Below are positions 32,956-42,028 of a stretch of 46,454 nucleotides of DNA, piece by piece. The notes under the pieces are model-generated. The model made no database searches. It saw only the letters and a program-made list of their open reading frames with translations, and was not told where the DNA came from. The translations under genes were made by a program, and so were the position numbers. Source of the stretch: Streptomyces sp. PR69 (GTDB lineage: Bacteria > Actinomycetota > Actinomycetes > Streptomycetales > Streptomycetaceae); the NCBI RefSeq assembly GCF_026420845.1, contig NZ_JAOWCB010000037.1, positions 1 to 46,454 of the forward strand. The letters run 5' to 3'. How positions within the stretch are numbered: position 1 is the first letter of the stretch; every line of letters starts with the position of its first letter.

Positions 32956-34134
32956 TCAGTAGACCGGCTTCTCCGGCTCGATCTGGTTGACCCAGCCGAT
33001 CACGCCTCCGCCGACGTGTACGGCGTCCGCGAAGCCCGCGGACTTGAGGACGGCGAGGACTTCCGCGCTGCGGACACCCGTCTTGCAGTGCAAGACGATC
33101 CGCTTGTCCTGCGGCAGATCGCCGAGCGCCGAACCCATCAGGAACTCGTTCTTCGGGATCAGCTTCGCGCCCGGGATGGAGACGATCTCGAACTCGTTCG
33201 GCTCACGGACGTCGATGATCTCGATGTTCTCCCGGTCGTCGATCCACTCCTTGAGCTGCTTGGGAGTGATCGTCGAACCGGCGGCCGCCTCCTGGGCCTC
33301 CTCCGAGACGACGCCGCAGAAGGCCTCGTAGTCGATGAGCTCCGTGACGGTCGGGTTCTCGCCGCAGACCGCGCAGTTCGGGTCCTTGCGCACCTTGACC
33401 TGGCGGTACTGCATCTCCAGGGCGTCGTAGATCATCAGCCGGCCGACCAGCGGGTCGCCGATGCCGGCGAGCAGCTTGATGGCCTCGTTGACCTGGATGG
33501 AGCCGATGGAGGCGCAGAGCACGCCCAGCACGCCGCCCTCGGCGCAGCTCGGCACCATGCCCGGCGGCGGGGGCTCCGGGTACAGGCAGCGGTAGCAGGG
33601 CCCGTGCTCGGACCAGAAGACGGAGGCCTGGCCGTCGAAGCGGTAGATGGAGCCCCAGACGTACGGCTTGTTCAGCAGCACGCACGCGTCGTTGACGAGA
33701 TAGCGGGTGGCGAAGTTGTCGGTGCCGTCGACGATCAGGTCGTACTGGCGGAAGATGTCCATCACGTTCTCGGCCTCAAGCCGCTCTTTATGAAGGACGA
33801 CGTCCACGTACGGATTGATGCCCTTGACCGTGTCACGGGCCGACTCCGCCTTGGAGCGGCCGACGTCGGACTGGCTGTGGATGATCTGGCGCTGCAGGTT
33901 CGACTCATCGACCTCGTCGAACTCCACGATGCCGAGGGTGCCCACACCGGCCGCCGCCAGATACATCAGGGCGGGCGAGCCAAGGCCGCCCGCGCCCACG
34001 CAGAGCACCTTGGCGTTCTTCAGCCGCTTCTGCCCGTCCATCCCGACATCCGGGATGATCAGGTGGCGGGAGTACCGGCGGACCTCGTCGACGGTGAGCT
34101 CAGCAGCTGGCTCGACCAGGGGTGGCAGCGACAC
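32956..34134 (-). CDS. moeZ: Adenylyltransferase/sulfurtransferase MoeZ (MoeB plus rhodanese)
   Basis: A 392-residue protein with an E1-like MoeB domain (GAGGLGSPALMYLAAAGVG, residues about 45-65; DGTDNFATRYLVND) and a C-terminal rhodanese domain (about 290-392) with active-site Cys in VLHCKTGVRS. Zinc cysteines are CYRC and CAVC. MoeZ adenylates the C-terminal glycine of sulfur-carrier proteins (MoaD, ThiS, CysO) and transfers sulfur as thiocarboxylate, serving molybdopterin, thiamine, cysteine and some thio-sugar natural products. Start is GTG at 34134 (SLPPLVEPAAELTVDE), with CGGAG 5 nt upstream, giving the length of mycobacterial MoeZ. The upstream gene belongs to the polysaccharide-type cluster; the gap is 64 nt. 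Confidence 0.96.
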   Translation of the reverse strand: MSLPPLVEPAAELTVDEVRRYSRHLIIPDVGMDGQKRLKNAKVLCVGAGGLGSPALMYLAAAGVGTLGIVEFDEVDESNLQRQIIHSQSDVGRSKAESARDTVKGINPYVDVVLHKERLEAENVMDIFRQYDLIVDGTDNFATRYLVNDACVLLNKPYVWGSIYRFDGQASVFWSEHGPCYRCLYPEPPPPGMVPSCAEGGVLGVLCASIGSIQVNEAIKLLAGIGDPLVGRLMIYDALEMQYRQVKVRKDPNCAVCGENPTVTELIDYEAFCGVVSEEAQEAAAGSTITPKQLKEWIDDRENIEIIDVREPNEFEIVSIPGAKLIPKNEFLMGSALGDLPQDKRIVLHCKTGVRSAEVLAVLKSAGFADAVHVGGGVIGWVNQIEPEKPVY

Positions 34135-34198
34135 GGGGACTCCGTAGATCGGTAAGTCAGTACGGTTTGGTCTCCCCGTAACACTGCCACGGCCCTCC

Positions 34199-35086
34199 TC
34201 ATTCCGAGACACCCGGTCCGATCTGCGAGACGATTTCGTCCCAGTAGCCGGGCAGCGTGTCGAATGCCGCGTTTTCCGTGAGCTGTTCCGAATATCCCGG
34301 ATAGCCCGAATAGACAGAATCATCTGTTTGTTCCGGATGCGCCGTGCGGGCCGCCTCTTCTGTGCGGTCGGTGAAGAAGACGGTGCCCGCGCCCTGCCAG
34401 CGCGCGATCCGCGCGGCCTCCTCCAGATGGGTGCGCGGAACGCCCTGGACGATATGGACGAACCGTTCCGCCGGATGGTCGGCCGTCCACTCCGCCACCT
34501 GCGACCAGCGATAGTCCGCCCAGCGCCCGCAGAACGTGATCAGCTGGTCGGCGGCCTGAGCGTACCCGGGATGCGGGTGGACGCCCTGCCCCAGCACCAG
34601 ACGCCCGCCGTCGGAGAGCACCTCCAGCGTGGCCGTCGTACGGCATACGCGTGACAGCGCGGCGCGGTCCGCCGGGCACCGGTCCAGCAGAAAGCCGTCG
34701 ACCCGGTACCACTCAAGGAAGTGACAAGCGTCACCGATCAGATCCGCGTGGGGCCGCTCCGCATGGCACAGATCGAGATGTCCCAGGACGCACACGCCCG
34801 CGTTGCGCAGCCGTCCGACCGCTTCCAGGCAGTGCGGGTCGGGCCGTTCGCCCGGCCCTCCGGAGACTTTCCGGTCGCCCCGGCCCCCGGAGACATTGAG
34901 GACCACCCAGTCCAGCGCGGCGCCGGACCGGCTCAGTTCCCCCCATTCGGCGGGGGCGAGCAGCGGGTGGGCGAGCCCGGGGACCCCCAGGCCGAGTCTG
35001 CCCCACCCCTGCTCCTGCGGCTGTTTTCGGCAGCCCGGCCGGGGCTTCCCGGCCGCCGTGACGTCGGAGTCGGTCAGATGCGGCAT
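34199..35086 (-). CDS. Spherulation-specific family 4 (spherulin-4-like, GH135-type) protein
   Basis: A 295-residue protein resembling the spherulin-4 family: GLGVPGLAHPLLAPAEWGEL, WVVLNVSGGRGD, GVCVLGHLDLC, WYRVDGFLLDRCPADR, and the C-terminal GTVFFTDRTEE. The fold is a TIM barrel, and members such as fungal Sph3 (GH135) cleave alpha-1,4-linked galactosaminogalactan; PelA's hydrolase domain is related in function. Acidic candidates for catalysis are the Asp in DGFLLDRCPADR and Glu nearby. No signal peptide is visible, which is unusual for such a hydrolase. ATG start with GGAGG. It overlaps the epimerase gene by 13 nt, and is the last gene of the leftward cluster before moeZ. Confidence 0.8.
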   Translation of the reverse strand: MPHLTDSDVTAAGKPRPGCRKQPQEQGWGRLGLGVPGLAHPLLAPAEWGELSRSGAALDWVVLNVSGGRGDRKVSGGPGERPDPHCLEAVGRLRNAGVCVLGHLDLCHAERPHADLIGDACHFLEWYRVDGFLLDRCPADRAALSRVCRTTATLEVLSDGGRLVLGQGVHPHPGYAQAADQLITFCGRWADYRWSQVAEWTADHPAERFVHIVQGVPRTHLEEAARIARWQGAGTVFFTDRTEEAARTAHPEQTDDSVYSGYPGYSEQLTENAAFDTLPGYWDEIVSQIGPGVSE

Positions 35087-36033
35087 GCCGCCTCCATCCA
35101 GATGTCGGCGAGGGACTCTTCGAGGTTGATGCGCGGCCGCCAGCCGAGCCGGTCGCGCGCGGTGCGCACATCCGCCTGCTGCCAGGGGCCGCAGCCGTCC
35201 GGGTACGGCATGGGCGAGACGGCCATGTGGTCCATTCCGCCCTCCCCCCGCTGGGCTCCGATGACGGGCCGGCCGGGCGGCACGTCCAGCTCGTGGAGGG
35301 TGCCCGTATAGCCGGCGACGCGCGCCAGGACGGCGGCCGCGTCACGCAGCCGCACCGCGCGTCCCGTGCCGATGTTGACCACGCCCTGCGCGGCGGAGAG
35401 GGAGGCCGCGTGCACGGCCCGGGCCACATCGCGTACGTCGACGAAGTCGCGCTGCACCCCGAGACCGCCGAGTTTGAGCTCGCCGTCCCCGGACTGCATG
35501 GCGCGGCGCATCGCCTCGGCGAGCCTGCCGAGCGGGGAGCCGGCCGGGGTGCCGGGGCCGACCGGGGAGAAGACCCGCAGCACGACGGCGTCGAGTCCGG
35601 AGCCGAGGACCAGCTCGGTCGCGGCGAGCTTGCTGACGCCGTAGGGGCCGCCGGGGCGTGGAATGGCGTCCTCCGCGGTGGAGGAGCCCTGCTGCGATGG
35701 GCCGTACTCGGAGGCGCAGCCGATCTGCACCAGCCGTGCGCCGCAGCCGCTGCGGCGCAGCGCCTCGCAGACGGTGGCGACGGAGACGGTGTTGTGCCGG
35801 GTCAGCTCCCGCGCCCCGCCGCGGGTGGCGCCCGCGCAGTTGATGACGACGCCCGGGTGGACGGCGCTCAGGAAGCGGGTGAGGGCGCCGGGGCTGCCGC
35901 CGGCGAGGTCGAAGCGCACATCGGCGTCGTCACCGCGCCCGAGGGCGGTGAGATGGACGGCGGGGTCGGCGAGCAGCCGTTCGGCGACGAAGCGGCCGAG
36001 GAATCCATTGGCGCCGAGCAGAAGCACCCTCAT
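35074..36033 (-). CDS. NAD-dependent nucleotide-sugar epimerase/dehydratase
   Basis: A 319-residue extended SDR with GANGFLG at residues 8-14 and the active-site YGVSK (PYGVSKLAATEL). DFVDVRDVARAVHAASL and the C-terminal DRLGWRPRINLEESLADIW are typical of GalE/UDP-hexose epimerases. Its likely substrate is a UDP-sugar; in Pel-type loci a UDP-GlcNAc C4-epimerase supplies UDP-GalNAc. ATG start with GAGGAG 7 nt upstream. Located 128 nt downstream of the membrane protein gene and overlapping the spherulin-4-like gene. Confidence 0.88.
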   Translation of the reverse strand: MRVLLLGANGFLGRFVAERLLADPAVHLTALGRGDDADVRFDLAGGSPGALTRFLSAVHPGVVINCAGATRGGARELTRHNTVSVATVCEALRRSGCGARLVQIGCASEYGPSQQGSSTAEDAIPRPGGPYGVSKLAATELVLGSGLDAVVLRVFSPVGPGTPAGSPLGRLAEAMRRAMQSGDGELKLGGLGVQRDFVDVRDVARAVHAASLSAAQGVVNIGTGRAVRLRDAAAVLARVAGYTGTLHELDVPPGRPVIGAQRGEGGMDHMAVSPMPYPDGCGPWQQADVRTARDRLGWRPRINLEESLADIWMEAACRI

Positions 36034-36161
36034 CGCACCGCTCCTCGAAGACGTCCGGAGGTTGCCGTTGGGGGTGGTTGGGGGGTCATGTCCTTCTCTC
36101 CTTCGCAGTGGTGCTCCAGGGAGCTGTGGGTGCTGTGGGGGTGCGGGTTGCGACGTGCTGG

Positions 36162-37310
36162 TCAGCCGGACGGGGCCACGGTGTGGGCGGAGGCCCGGGA
36201 GAGCGCCACGGCGGCGTGGACGAGCAGGGCGAGGGCGGCGGCGCCGCAGGCGAGTTGGGGCAGGGCGGCGGCGCCCCAGGTCGCGACCGCCGACTCGACG
36301 GGTCCCGCCAGGAAGCCGCAGCCGGGCAGCCGGGCGGCCAGGAGCAGTGCGGGGACGGTGAGTTCGAGACCGCAGGCGGCGGCGAGTCCGGCGCGTGCGG
36401 CCCCCGCCGCGCCGTGCACGGCGAGCAGTCGGGCCAGAAAGAGCAGGGTGCCCAGGGCGACGGCGGAGCCGAGGTGTTCATACGGGAACGCGAGGCGGGC
36501 GACGGCGAGCAGCCCTGCCAGGCAGAGGAGATAGAGCGCCGTCGCCGAGAACAGCAGCGGGCGCGCGGCGGACGAGAAGTCGTCGAGCCCCCGGCTGGCG
36601 GCCAGCCGTCTGCGGGCCCGCACGGCGAAAAGGCGGGCGCACCAGGCCGCCGGGGCGACGGCGAACGCCAGGCCGACGAGCGGCTGCGGGGCGGGCGGCC
36701 ACGGCCCGGCGGGGCCGCCGCCGATCAGCTCGTCCGGAAGCGGGTGCCCGTACGCCGCGTAGGCCAGCAGCCAGAGTGTGCACAGGCGCGTGACGGCCCC
36801 GGTGCGCCGTCCCGGTACGGACAGGGGGCCGCGCCGCAGGCAGAGGAGCAGCGCGGCGGCGACGGCGGCGATGCCGGCAGCGGCGACGACGGTGCGGGCC
36901 GCGCCCTGGGCGGTCTGCCAGCCGGCGACGGCCAGCGCGCACATCACGCCGGGCGTCAGCGTGAGTACGGCGTATCCCACCCGGCCGAGCGATGGTGTGC
37001 CGCGGGGCCGTGCGCCGGGGCGTCCGGCGCACGCTTCGGCGGGTTCTGCGGGCTCCGCGCCGCGCGGCACGTGCGGCACGCGCGCGTACAGCTCCTCGGC
37101 CAGTGAGAAGACGTCACGGTGGCGGAATCGGGCGGCTGTTCTGTCGGTGACGCCGTGTGCTTCGAGCCCCGCGGCGATCTCCAGCGGGTCGACGGCCCGT
37201 TCGCACAGCTCCCGGTGACGGTGCAGCAGCGCCTTGACCGGGTCGGCCGGTCCGCGGCGCGGGGCGATGAGCGGCCGCCGCGCGGCCGGTCTTTCCGGCG
37301 CCTCGCTCAT
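36162..37310 (-). CDS. Polytopic membrane protein of the PelF-like cluster, function unknown
   Basis: A 382-residue protein. Residues 1-105 are a soluble, basic and Pro-rich N-terminal part containing a conserved-looking FRHRDVFSLAEELYARVPH. About eight to nine hydrophobic helices follow to the C-terminus (GYAVLTLTPGVMCALAVAG, TVVAAAGIAAVAAALLLCL, ALGTLLFLARLLAV and others). I recognise no transporter signature. It is smaller than a typical 12-helix PelG flippase, but its position next to a PelF-type glycosyltransferase suggests an export or polymerisation partner (inference). Translationally coupled: its start overlaps the glycosyltransferase stop by 4 nt (ATGA). Confidence 0.85.
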   Translation of the reverse strand: MSEAPERPAARRPLIAPRRGPADPVKALLHRHRELCERAVDPLEIAAGLEAHGVTDRTAARFRHRDVFSLAEELYARVPHVPRGAEPAEPAEACAGRPGARPRGTPSLGRVGYAVLTLTPGVMCALAVAGWQTAQGAARTVVAAAGIAAVAAALLLCLRRGPLSVPGRRTGAVTRLCTLWLLAYAAYGHPLPDELIGGGPAGPWPPAPQPLVGLAFAVAPAAWCARLFAVRARRRLAASRGLDDFSSAARPLLFSATALYLLCLAGLLAVARLAFPYEHLGSAVALGTLLFLARLLAVHGAAGAARAGLAAACGLELTVPALLLAARLPGCGFLAGPVESAVATWGAAALPQLACGAAALALLVHAAVALSRASAHTVAPSG

Positions 37311-39229
37311 GGGCAGGCCTCCTTCGCCGGGGAGTCCACCAGCGGCGGCGCGGAGTCGAGAAGGGTGTACGCGAGTGTGTGCGGGCCGGTGCGGGCGGTC
37401 GCCGGGGCGGCCGGCTGAGGGGCGGGGGCGGTCTGCGCCGGGCGACGCGGACGGCGGGGGCCGCGGACGTCCGCGCGCCCGCGGGGCCAGCCGCCCGGCA
37501 CATGGATTTCGACGGGGTTGGCGAACGGCAGCGGCTCACCGTCCTCGTCGACCGCGTCACGGCGCACCGGGGAGTGGGAGATCACCTCCAGATAGATCTC
37601 GCGGAATGCCGCCAGATTCTGTTCGACGGTGAACAGTTCCAGCGCACGCGCGCGTGCGGCGGCGCCCAGCCGCCGACTGCGCTCGGGGTCGCGCAGCAGC
37701 GCCAGACAGGCGTCGGCGAGTGCCCGCGGATTGCGCGGGGGCACCACGAGGCCCGTTCCTCCGATGACTTCGACGACCGCCCCCACATCCGTGGACACGG
37801 TCGCGCGTGCGCAGAACATGGCCTCGATCAGGCTGATCGGAAAGCCTTCGACGACGCTGGAGAGGACCGTGATCCCGCCTGCGGCATAGGCGTCGGCGAC
37901 TTCCGGGGCCTCCGGGCCGCCGATCTCCTCGAAGGAGACCGGGTTGTCGCCGACGGCGTGCGCGTCGGCGGCTTCGTCGGGGAAGAGCTGGGCGGCCAGC
38001 GCCTGGCAGTGGGCGAGATAGGGCGCGGAGTGCCGCCCCTGTCCGGGGGCGGCGAAGAGCCGCAGCCGGGTCCGGGGCGCTTCCTTGCGGATCTCCGCGA
38101 AGGCGTGGAGCAGCGCGATGAGGTCCTTCGCCGGCTCGATCCGGCCGACCCAGACGAGCGTGTGGGCCTCTGCCTCGGTGTCGGTCTCCGCCCCGGCCGC
38201 CGCGTCCCCGCGGCTCACGCTCTCGCCGACCGCCGCGAAACGGTCCGCCTCCATGCCGGGATAGACCGTGCGCAGCTTGGCGCGGTCGGCGCCGCACTTC
38301 TCCTGCCAGCGGCGCGCATGGGTGTTGCCCGGTGTGATCACCGACGCCTGGCGGTAGATCTCCGCCGCCAGTCTGCCGTGGAAGCCGGCGAGCAGGGCGC
38401 GGACCGGAGCGCTCAGGGGTGCTCCGCCGGCCGCCAGATAGTGTGCGCGGAGCTGTACGCCGTACTCCGTGACCAGCAGCGGAACCCCGAAGAAGCGTTT
38501 GGCCACAAGGCCGGGCAGGGCCGCGGATCCGCCCGACGCGGCATGGCAGAGGTCGACGGCGCCCAGACCGTCCTCCTCGTCGTACCAGTCGAGCGAGAGC
38601 GGACGCAGGGCGCGCTCCAACTGGTCGGCGAAGGCCAGATAGTCGGCGACGCCCGCGGAGCGCACGGTGCGACGCGCACCGGGGGCGCGGCAGGCGGACT
38701 CCAGGGCGCGCACGGTGTGTTCGGAGCGCAGGGCGGCGGGCAGTCCGCCGTGCTCGCGGGCGAGGCCGGCGAGTGCGTACAGCCCGTCGGCGAACCCGCC
38801 GTCGGTCCCCTCGCACCCGTCTGCTCCGTCCAGCCCCTCGCTCCCGTCGCCTCCGTACCCCTCGTCCCTTCCGGGCTCGCCCGTCACCGGCGCCCCGCCC
38901 GGCCCCTCCGTGCAGACGGCGGCGGCGAGAGGCTCGAAGCACTCCAGGAATCGCCGCCGTTCGCGCCGGCCGTACGCGCGCTCCCGCGCCCCTTGTCCGC
39001 GCCTGTCTCCGCCGGACCGCCAGTCAGGCGTCCAGAGCGGCGCGGTACTCACCCGGCCCACCTGGGGCGGGAGTGCGACCCAGCCGGCCGCTTCCTGCTG
39101 AGCGCTGCGGCTCAGCGCGTAGACGTCAAAATCATGCTGGTCAAGCCCGCGCACAAGCCGGTCGCACCAGAGCCTGGACTCACCCGTCGCATACGGATAA
39201 CCGCCATCCGTGAGCAGTCCGATCCGCAC
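37307..39229 (-). CDS. PelF-like GT4-family glycosyltransferase (DUF3492)
   Basis: A 640-residue protein. The N-terminus MRIGLLTDGGYPYATGESRL and the central VAKRFFGVPLLVTEYGVQLR are DUF3492 hallmarks of PelF-type enzymes. A GT4 (GT-B) catalytic half follows: LVWVGRIEPAKDLIALLHAF, FEEIGGPEAPEVADAYAAGG, SSVVEGFPISLIEAMFCARA and VVEVIGGTGLVVPPRNPR. PelF uses UDP-GlcNAc/GalNAc to build the Pel polymer. About 70 extra residues (about residues 100-160) are Gly/Asp-rich and look like a lineage insertion, and the last 60 residues are disordered. GTG start. It is the first gene of the leftward cluster, and an inverted repeat sits upstream at 39316-39335. Confidence 0.88.
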   Translation of the reverse strand: MRIGLLTDGGYPYATGESRLWCDRLVRGLDQHDFDVYALSRSAQQEAAGWVALPPQVGRVSTAPLWTPDWRSGGDRRGQGARERAYGRRERRRFLECFEPLAAAVCTEGPGGAPVTGEPGRDEGYGGDGSEGLDGADGCEGTDGGFADGLYALAGLAREHGGLPAALRSEHTVRALESACRAPGARRTVRSAGVADYLAFADQLERALRPLSLDWYDEEDGLGAVDLCHAASGGSAALPGLVAKRFFGVPLLVTEYGVQLRAHYLAAGGAPLSAPVRALLAGFHGRLAAEIYRQASVITPGNTHARRWQEKCGADRAKLRTVYPGMEADRFAAVGESVSRGDAAAGAETDTEAEAHTLVWVGRIEPAKDLIALLHAFAEIRKEAPRTRLRLFAAPGQGRHSAPYLAHCQALAAQLFPDEAADAHAVGDNPVSFEEIGGPEAPEVADAYAAGGITVLSSVVEGFPISLIEAMFCARATVSTDVGAVVEVIGGTGLVVPPRNPRALADACLALLRDPERSRRLGAAARARALELFTVEQNLAAFREIYLEVISHSPVRRDAVDEDGEPLPFANPVEIHVPGGWPRGRADVRGPRRPRRPAQTAPAPQPAAPATARTGPHTLAYTLLDSAPPLVDSPAKEACP

Positions 39230-39315
39230 GAGCGCACCCCCGATCTCCCTTGTGGACGGCCGCCGTTGGTCGGCGACTCACAGCGGGACGACGGTAAGCG
39301 GACAGGCGGGCGACA

Positions 39316-39335
39316 CGACGGACGGTTGTCCGTCG
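39316..39335. promoter_or_regulatory. Perfect inverted repeat upstream of the PelF-like gene
   Basis: CGACGGAC-GGTT-GTCCGTCG, an 8-bp perfect dyad around a 4-nt spacer, 87 nt upstream of the glycosyltransferase start. It could be an operator or a leader hairpin. The 268-nt gap (39230-39497) holds nothing else I can support. Confidence 0.5.
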
Positions 39336-39497
39336 CGCCACCGGAAGGGGTGAATGCTCGTGACTTTCGCGCCCTGGTTGCGTTCCGTTGCGCTAAAGGC
39401 CGATTCGGCTACACACCGTGAGTCTGCGCGTGGCGCACCACCGGCGCACCACGCCCACCGACCCCTCCGGCGGACTCACCCGCCCGGTGCATCCTCG

Positions 39498-40928
39498 TCA
39501 ATCGCCGGGGTGCACCCAGGGATTGACACGGCATCTGATGCCGTTGATCTCCAGGGACTTCGTCTGCTGCTGCATCACCGGGGCGAGCGCACCGGGGGTC
39601 GTGCAGTTCACATGGTTGTGGCCGAGGCGGTGCCCGACCTCATGGTTGATCAGCATCTGCCGGTAGGCGAGCATCCGGTCCGGCCCATAGGTCTCGGCGC
39701 CCTGCGCCCAGCGGTAGGCGTTGATCATCACGCGGTCGGTCGCCGCCGAGTCGCAGGAGACATTGTCGACGGTGGTGTCCAGGCCGGATTTGGCGCACCA
39801 GACGGCCGTGGTGCCCGGGCTGGCCAGCGTGATCACAAAGTCCGGCTTCCCGGAGGAGATCCGTTCAAAGGTCATCGCGCCGCCGTGTGCCCAGCTGCGG
39901 TCGTCGTTCAGGGTCTCCTGGACGGCGCGGGCGAACACCGCCGCATCGAGGTCGAGGCCCTTCTCGACGTCCAACCGGTAGCGGACCTTGCGGCCCTTGC
40001 CTGGGGCCTTGTCGAGCCCGGGCACCGCCGCGAACTCGCCCGACAGCTTCAGCTCCGGGTCGACCGGGAACTGCTCGGCCATCAGCTGCTCATAGGAGGG
40101 CGGCGTGGCCGACGGGGAGGCGGCAGCCTGCCCGTCCCCGGACGGCGTCGGCCGGTCCTCGGAGCGGCCCGGCCGCTCCTCGGCGTTCCGGCCCTGGCCG
40201 GCGGCGCGCGACGCGTCCTCTCCGCCCGTCCCGTCGGCGGCGACCTGACCGGCGACGACGACGGCGAGCACGGTGGTCACGGCGGCGGCCGCGATTCCGG
40301 TGAAGGTGCGGCCCTTGCTGCCGCCTCTGCCGTTGCCGCCGTCCTTGCCGGCCGTATCCACGGCGCCCGCGGCATCCCCGCCATCGCTGTCGTCGTCGGC
40401 CTGTTCGACGCCGTCCTCAGCGGCGTCGGCGCCGGCGAACGACTTGTACGTGTCGAACGCCTCGACGAACTCGCGGCGCGGCCCCGGAACGAACGCCGCG
40501 CCCGCACCGCCCGCGCCGCCGTGCGGGGGCTGCGCGACGGCCGTCGCCGTCCGCCCGGCCTCGTGGCCTGCCCCCTGCTCGCGTCCGTACCCGTGCGGCG
40601 TCGCGGGCGGGACGCCCCATCCGCCGCCGGCCTCGTACTGCTGGGGATGCCCGCCTCTGGCGAGGCCGTCGTCAGGGGAGGGCGCCGAGTCGCCGCCGGC
40701 CGGACCAGACCCGGCCCCGGACCAGGCGTCGTACGCGCCGGGATGTCCGGGCGGCGGCGCGGGGGCGTGATGGTCGTGTACGGCGGGGCCGGTCCGCCTG
40801 CGCCGCCCGTTCCCCGCGCCCGCGGCCCCTTCGGCCCCGCGCTCTTCGCCGGATATGCCGGCCGCCCTGTTGCCGCCTGCCGTGTCCGAGCCCTTGGGTG
40901 CGGGGCCCTTGCGACTATGCCGTCCCAC
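39498..40928 (-). CDS. DUF3152 zincin-like membrane-anchored metalloprotease
   Basis: A 476-residue protein from a GTG at 40928 (MGRHSRKGPAPKG), 8 nt after the stop of the alpha/beta hydrolase gene, with GGAGG 12 nt upstream. Residues 1-190 are cytoplasmic and disordered (Gly/Pro/Ala); a single transmembrane helix follows (TFTGIAAAAVTTVLAVVVAG, about 215-234), then a Pro/Ser/Thr tether and the DUF3152 domain (about 290-476). The zinc motif is HEVGHRLGHNH, the extended HExxHxxGH of metzincin-like proteases, followed by VNPWVHPGD. Three cysteine-rich segments suggest disulfides outside the cell. Substrate unknown. It may be co-transcribed with the hydrolase upstream. Confidence 0.88.
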   Translation of the reverse strand: MGRHSRKGPAPKGSDTAGGNRAAGISGEERGAEGAAGAGNGRRRRTGPAVHDHHAPAPPPGHPGAYDAWSGAGSGPAGGDSAPSPDDGLARGGHPQQYEAGGGWGVPPATPHGYGREQGAGHEAGRTATAVAQPPHGGAGGAGAAFVPGPRREFVEAFDTYKSFAGADAAEDGVEQADDDSDGGDAAGAVDTAGKDGGNGRGGSKGRTFTGIAAAAVTTVLAVVVAGQVAADGTGGEDASRAAGQGRNAEERPGRSEDRPTPSGDGQAAASPSATPPSYEQLMAEQFPVDPELKLSGEFAAVPGLDKAPGKGRKVRYRLDVEKGLDLDAAVFARAVQETLNDDRSWAHGGAMTFERISSGKPDFVITLASPGTTAVWCAKSGLDTTVDNVSCDSAATDRVMINAYRWAQGAETYGPDRMLAYRQMLINHEVGHRLGHNHVNCTTPGALAPVMQQQTKSLEINGIRCRVNPWVHPGD

Positions 40929-40936
40929 GCCCCGGA

Positions 40937-41905
40937 TCAGCCTCCACCGCAGTCGTCGATCAGTCCCCGCACGGCCTGGGCGACCGTCTCCGGATACTCC
41001 ATCATCGCCACATGCCCCGCCTCCGGAAGGGTCAGCAGCCGCGAATTGCGGAAGGCCGCGGCCGCCTTGCGCGCCATACGGTACGAGACGAGCCGGTCCC
41101 GCGTTCCGTAGACGAGCAGGGTCGGCGCGAGAACCCGCTCCGCCTGCCGCCACAGCCCGTGCTGACCGCCCAGCGTGTAGGCGTCCACGATGCCACGCGC
41201 GGAGCGGGCCATCACCTCCCAGAAGTACGGGAGCTGCAACCGCCGCTCCATCTCCTGCACGGCGTGGCGCAGCCCCTCCTCGGTGACCCTCGCGGGGTCT
41301 CCGTAGCACAGCGCGAGCACGCTCAGGGTGCGCTGCTCCGCCGTCCACCCCCTGGTGAGCCTGCGGAAGACGCCCACCGCGCCGGGCACCGCCAGCAGCG
41401 CCGTCGGCACGGCGGAGCGCTGCACCCGCAGCTCGGGCAGGGCGGGTGAGACGAGCGTCAGACTACGGACCAGGTCGGGCCGTACGGCGGCGATGCGGGT
41501 GCACACGGCCCCGCCCAGGGAGTTGCCGAGCAGATGCACGGGCCCGCGGCCACCCGCGTCGAGGAGGCGGATGACAGCCCGGGCGTGCCCGGTGACCGAG
41601 TAGTCGCCGTCCTCCGGCGGCGGGGAGGCGCCGAAGCCGGGGAGGTCGACCGCCTCTCCGTCGACATCGCCTTGGAGCCGGGCCATCAGCTCCGACCAGT
41701 TCAGCGAGGAGCCGCCGAGCCCGTGGACGTACAGCGCGGGCGGCAGCCCGGGGCGCACCGGCGGTCTGGATCTGACGCTGAGCCGCAGTCCGGGCAGCAT
41801 CGTGGAGCGCAGCGCCTCTCCGTCGGCCACGCGGACGGCTCGGTCCTTCGGCCCCGCCACGGCGGCAGCGGCGGCGCGGACTCCCGGCAGCTCGGTCGAA
41901 GACAT
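40937..41905 (-). CDS. Alpha/beta-fold hydrolase
   Basis: A 322-residue hydrolase of the esterase/haloalkane-like group. The nucleophile motif is LLGNSLGGAVCTR, the oxyanion region is YVHGLGGSSLNWSEL, the acid is in YGTRDRLVSY and the base is in PEAGHVAMMEYPE. No signal peptide, so it is cytoplasmic. Function unknown. The ATG at 41905 has no Shine-Dalgarno sequence, but TAACAT sits 6 nt upstream, compatible with a leaderless transcript. The DUF3152 gene follows after 8 nt. Confidence 0.9.
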   Translation of the reverse strand: MSSTELPGVRAAAAAVAGPKDRAVRVADGEALRSTMLPGLRLSVRSRPPVRPGLPPALYVHGLGGSSLNWSELMARLQGDVDGEAVDLPGFGASPPPEDGDYSVTGHARAVIRLLDAGGRGPVHLLGNSLGGAVCTRIAAVRPDLVRSLTLVSPALPELRVQRSAVPTALLAVPGAVGVFRRLTRGWTAEQRTLSVLALCYGDPARVTEEGLRHAVQEMERRLQLPYFWEVMARSARGIVDAYTLGGQHGLWRQAERVLAPTLLVYGTRDRLVSYRMARKAAAAFRNSRLLTLPEAGHVAMMEYPETVAQAVRGLIDDCGGG

Positions 41906-42028
41906 ACGCCGATGTTACGAGACGATCACGCGCCCGCTCGCGTGTCCGGCGTCACACACCGCATAGCGCGGCGCATGGGTAGCTCGTAGTCTCGTAGAAG
42001 AGGCCCTCTCCATGGAAAGCGGTGCCGC

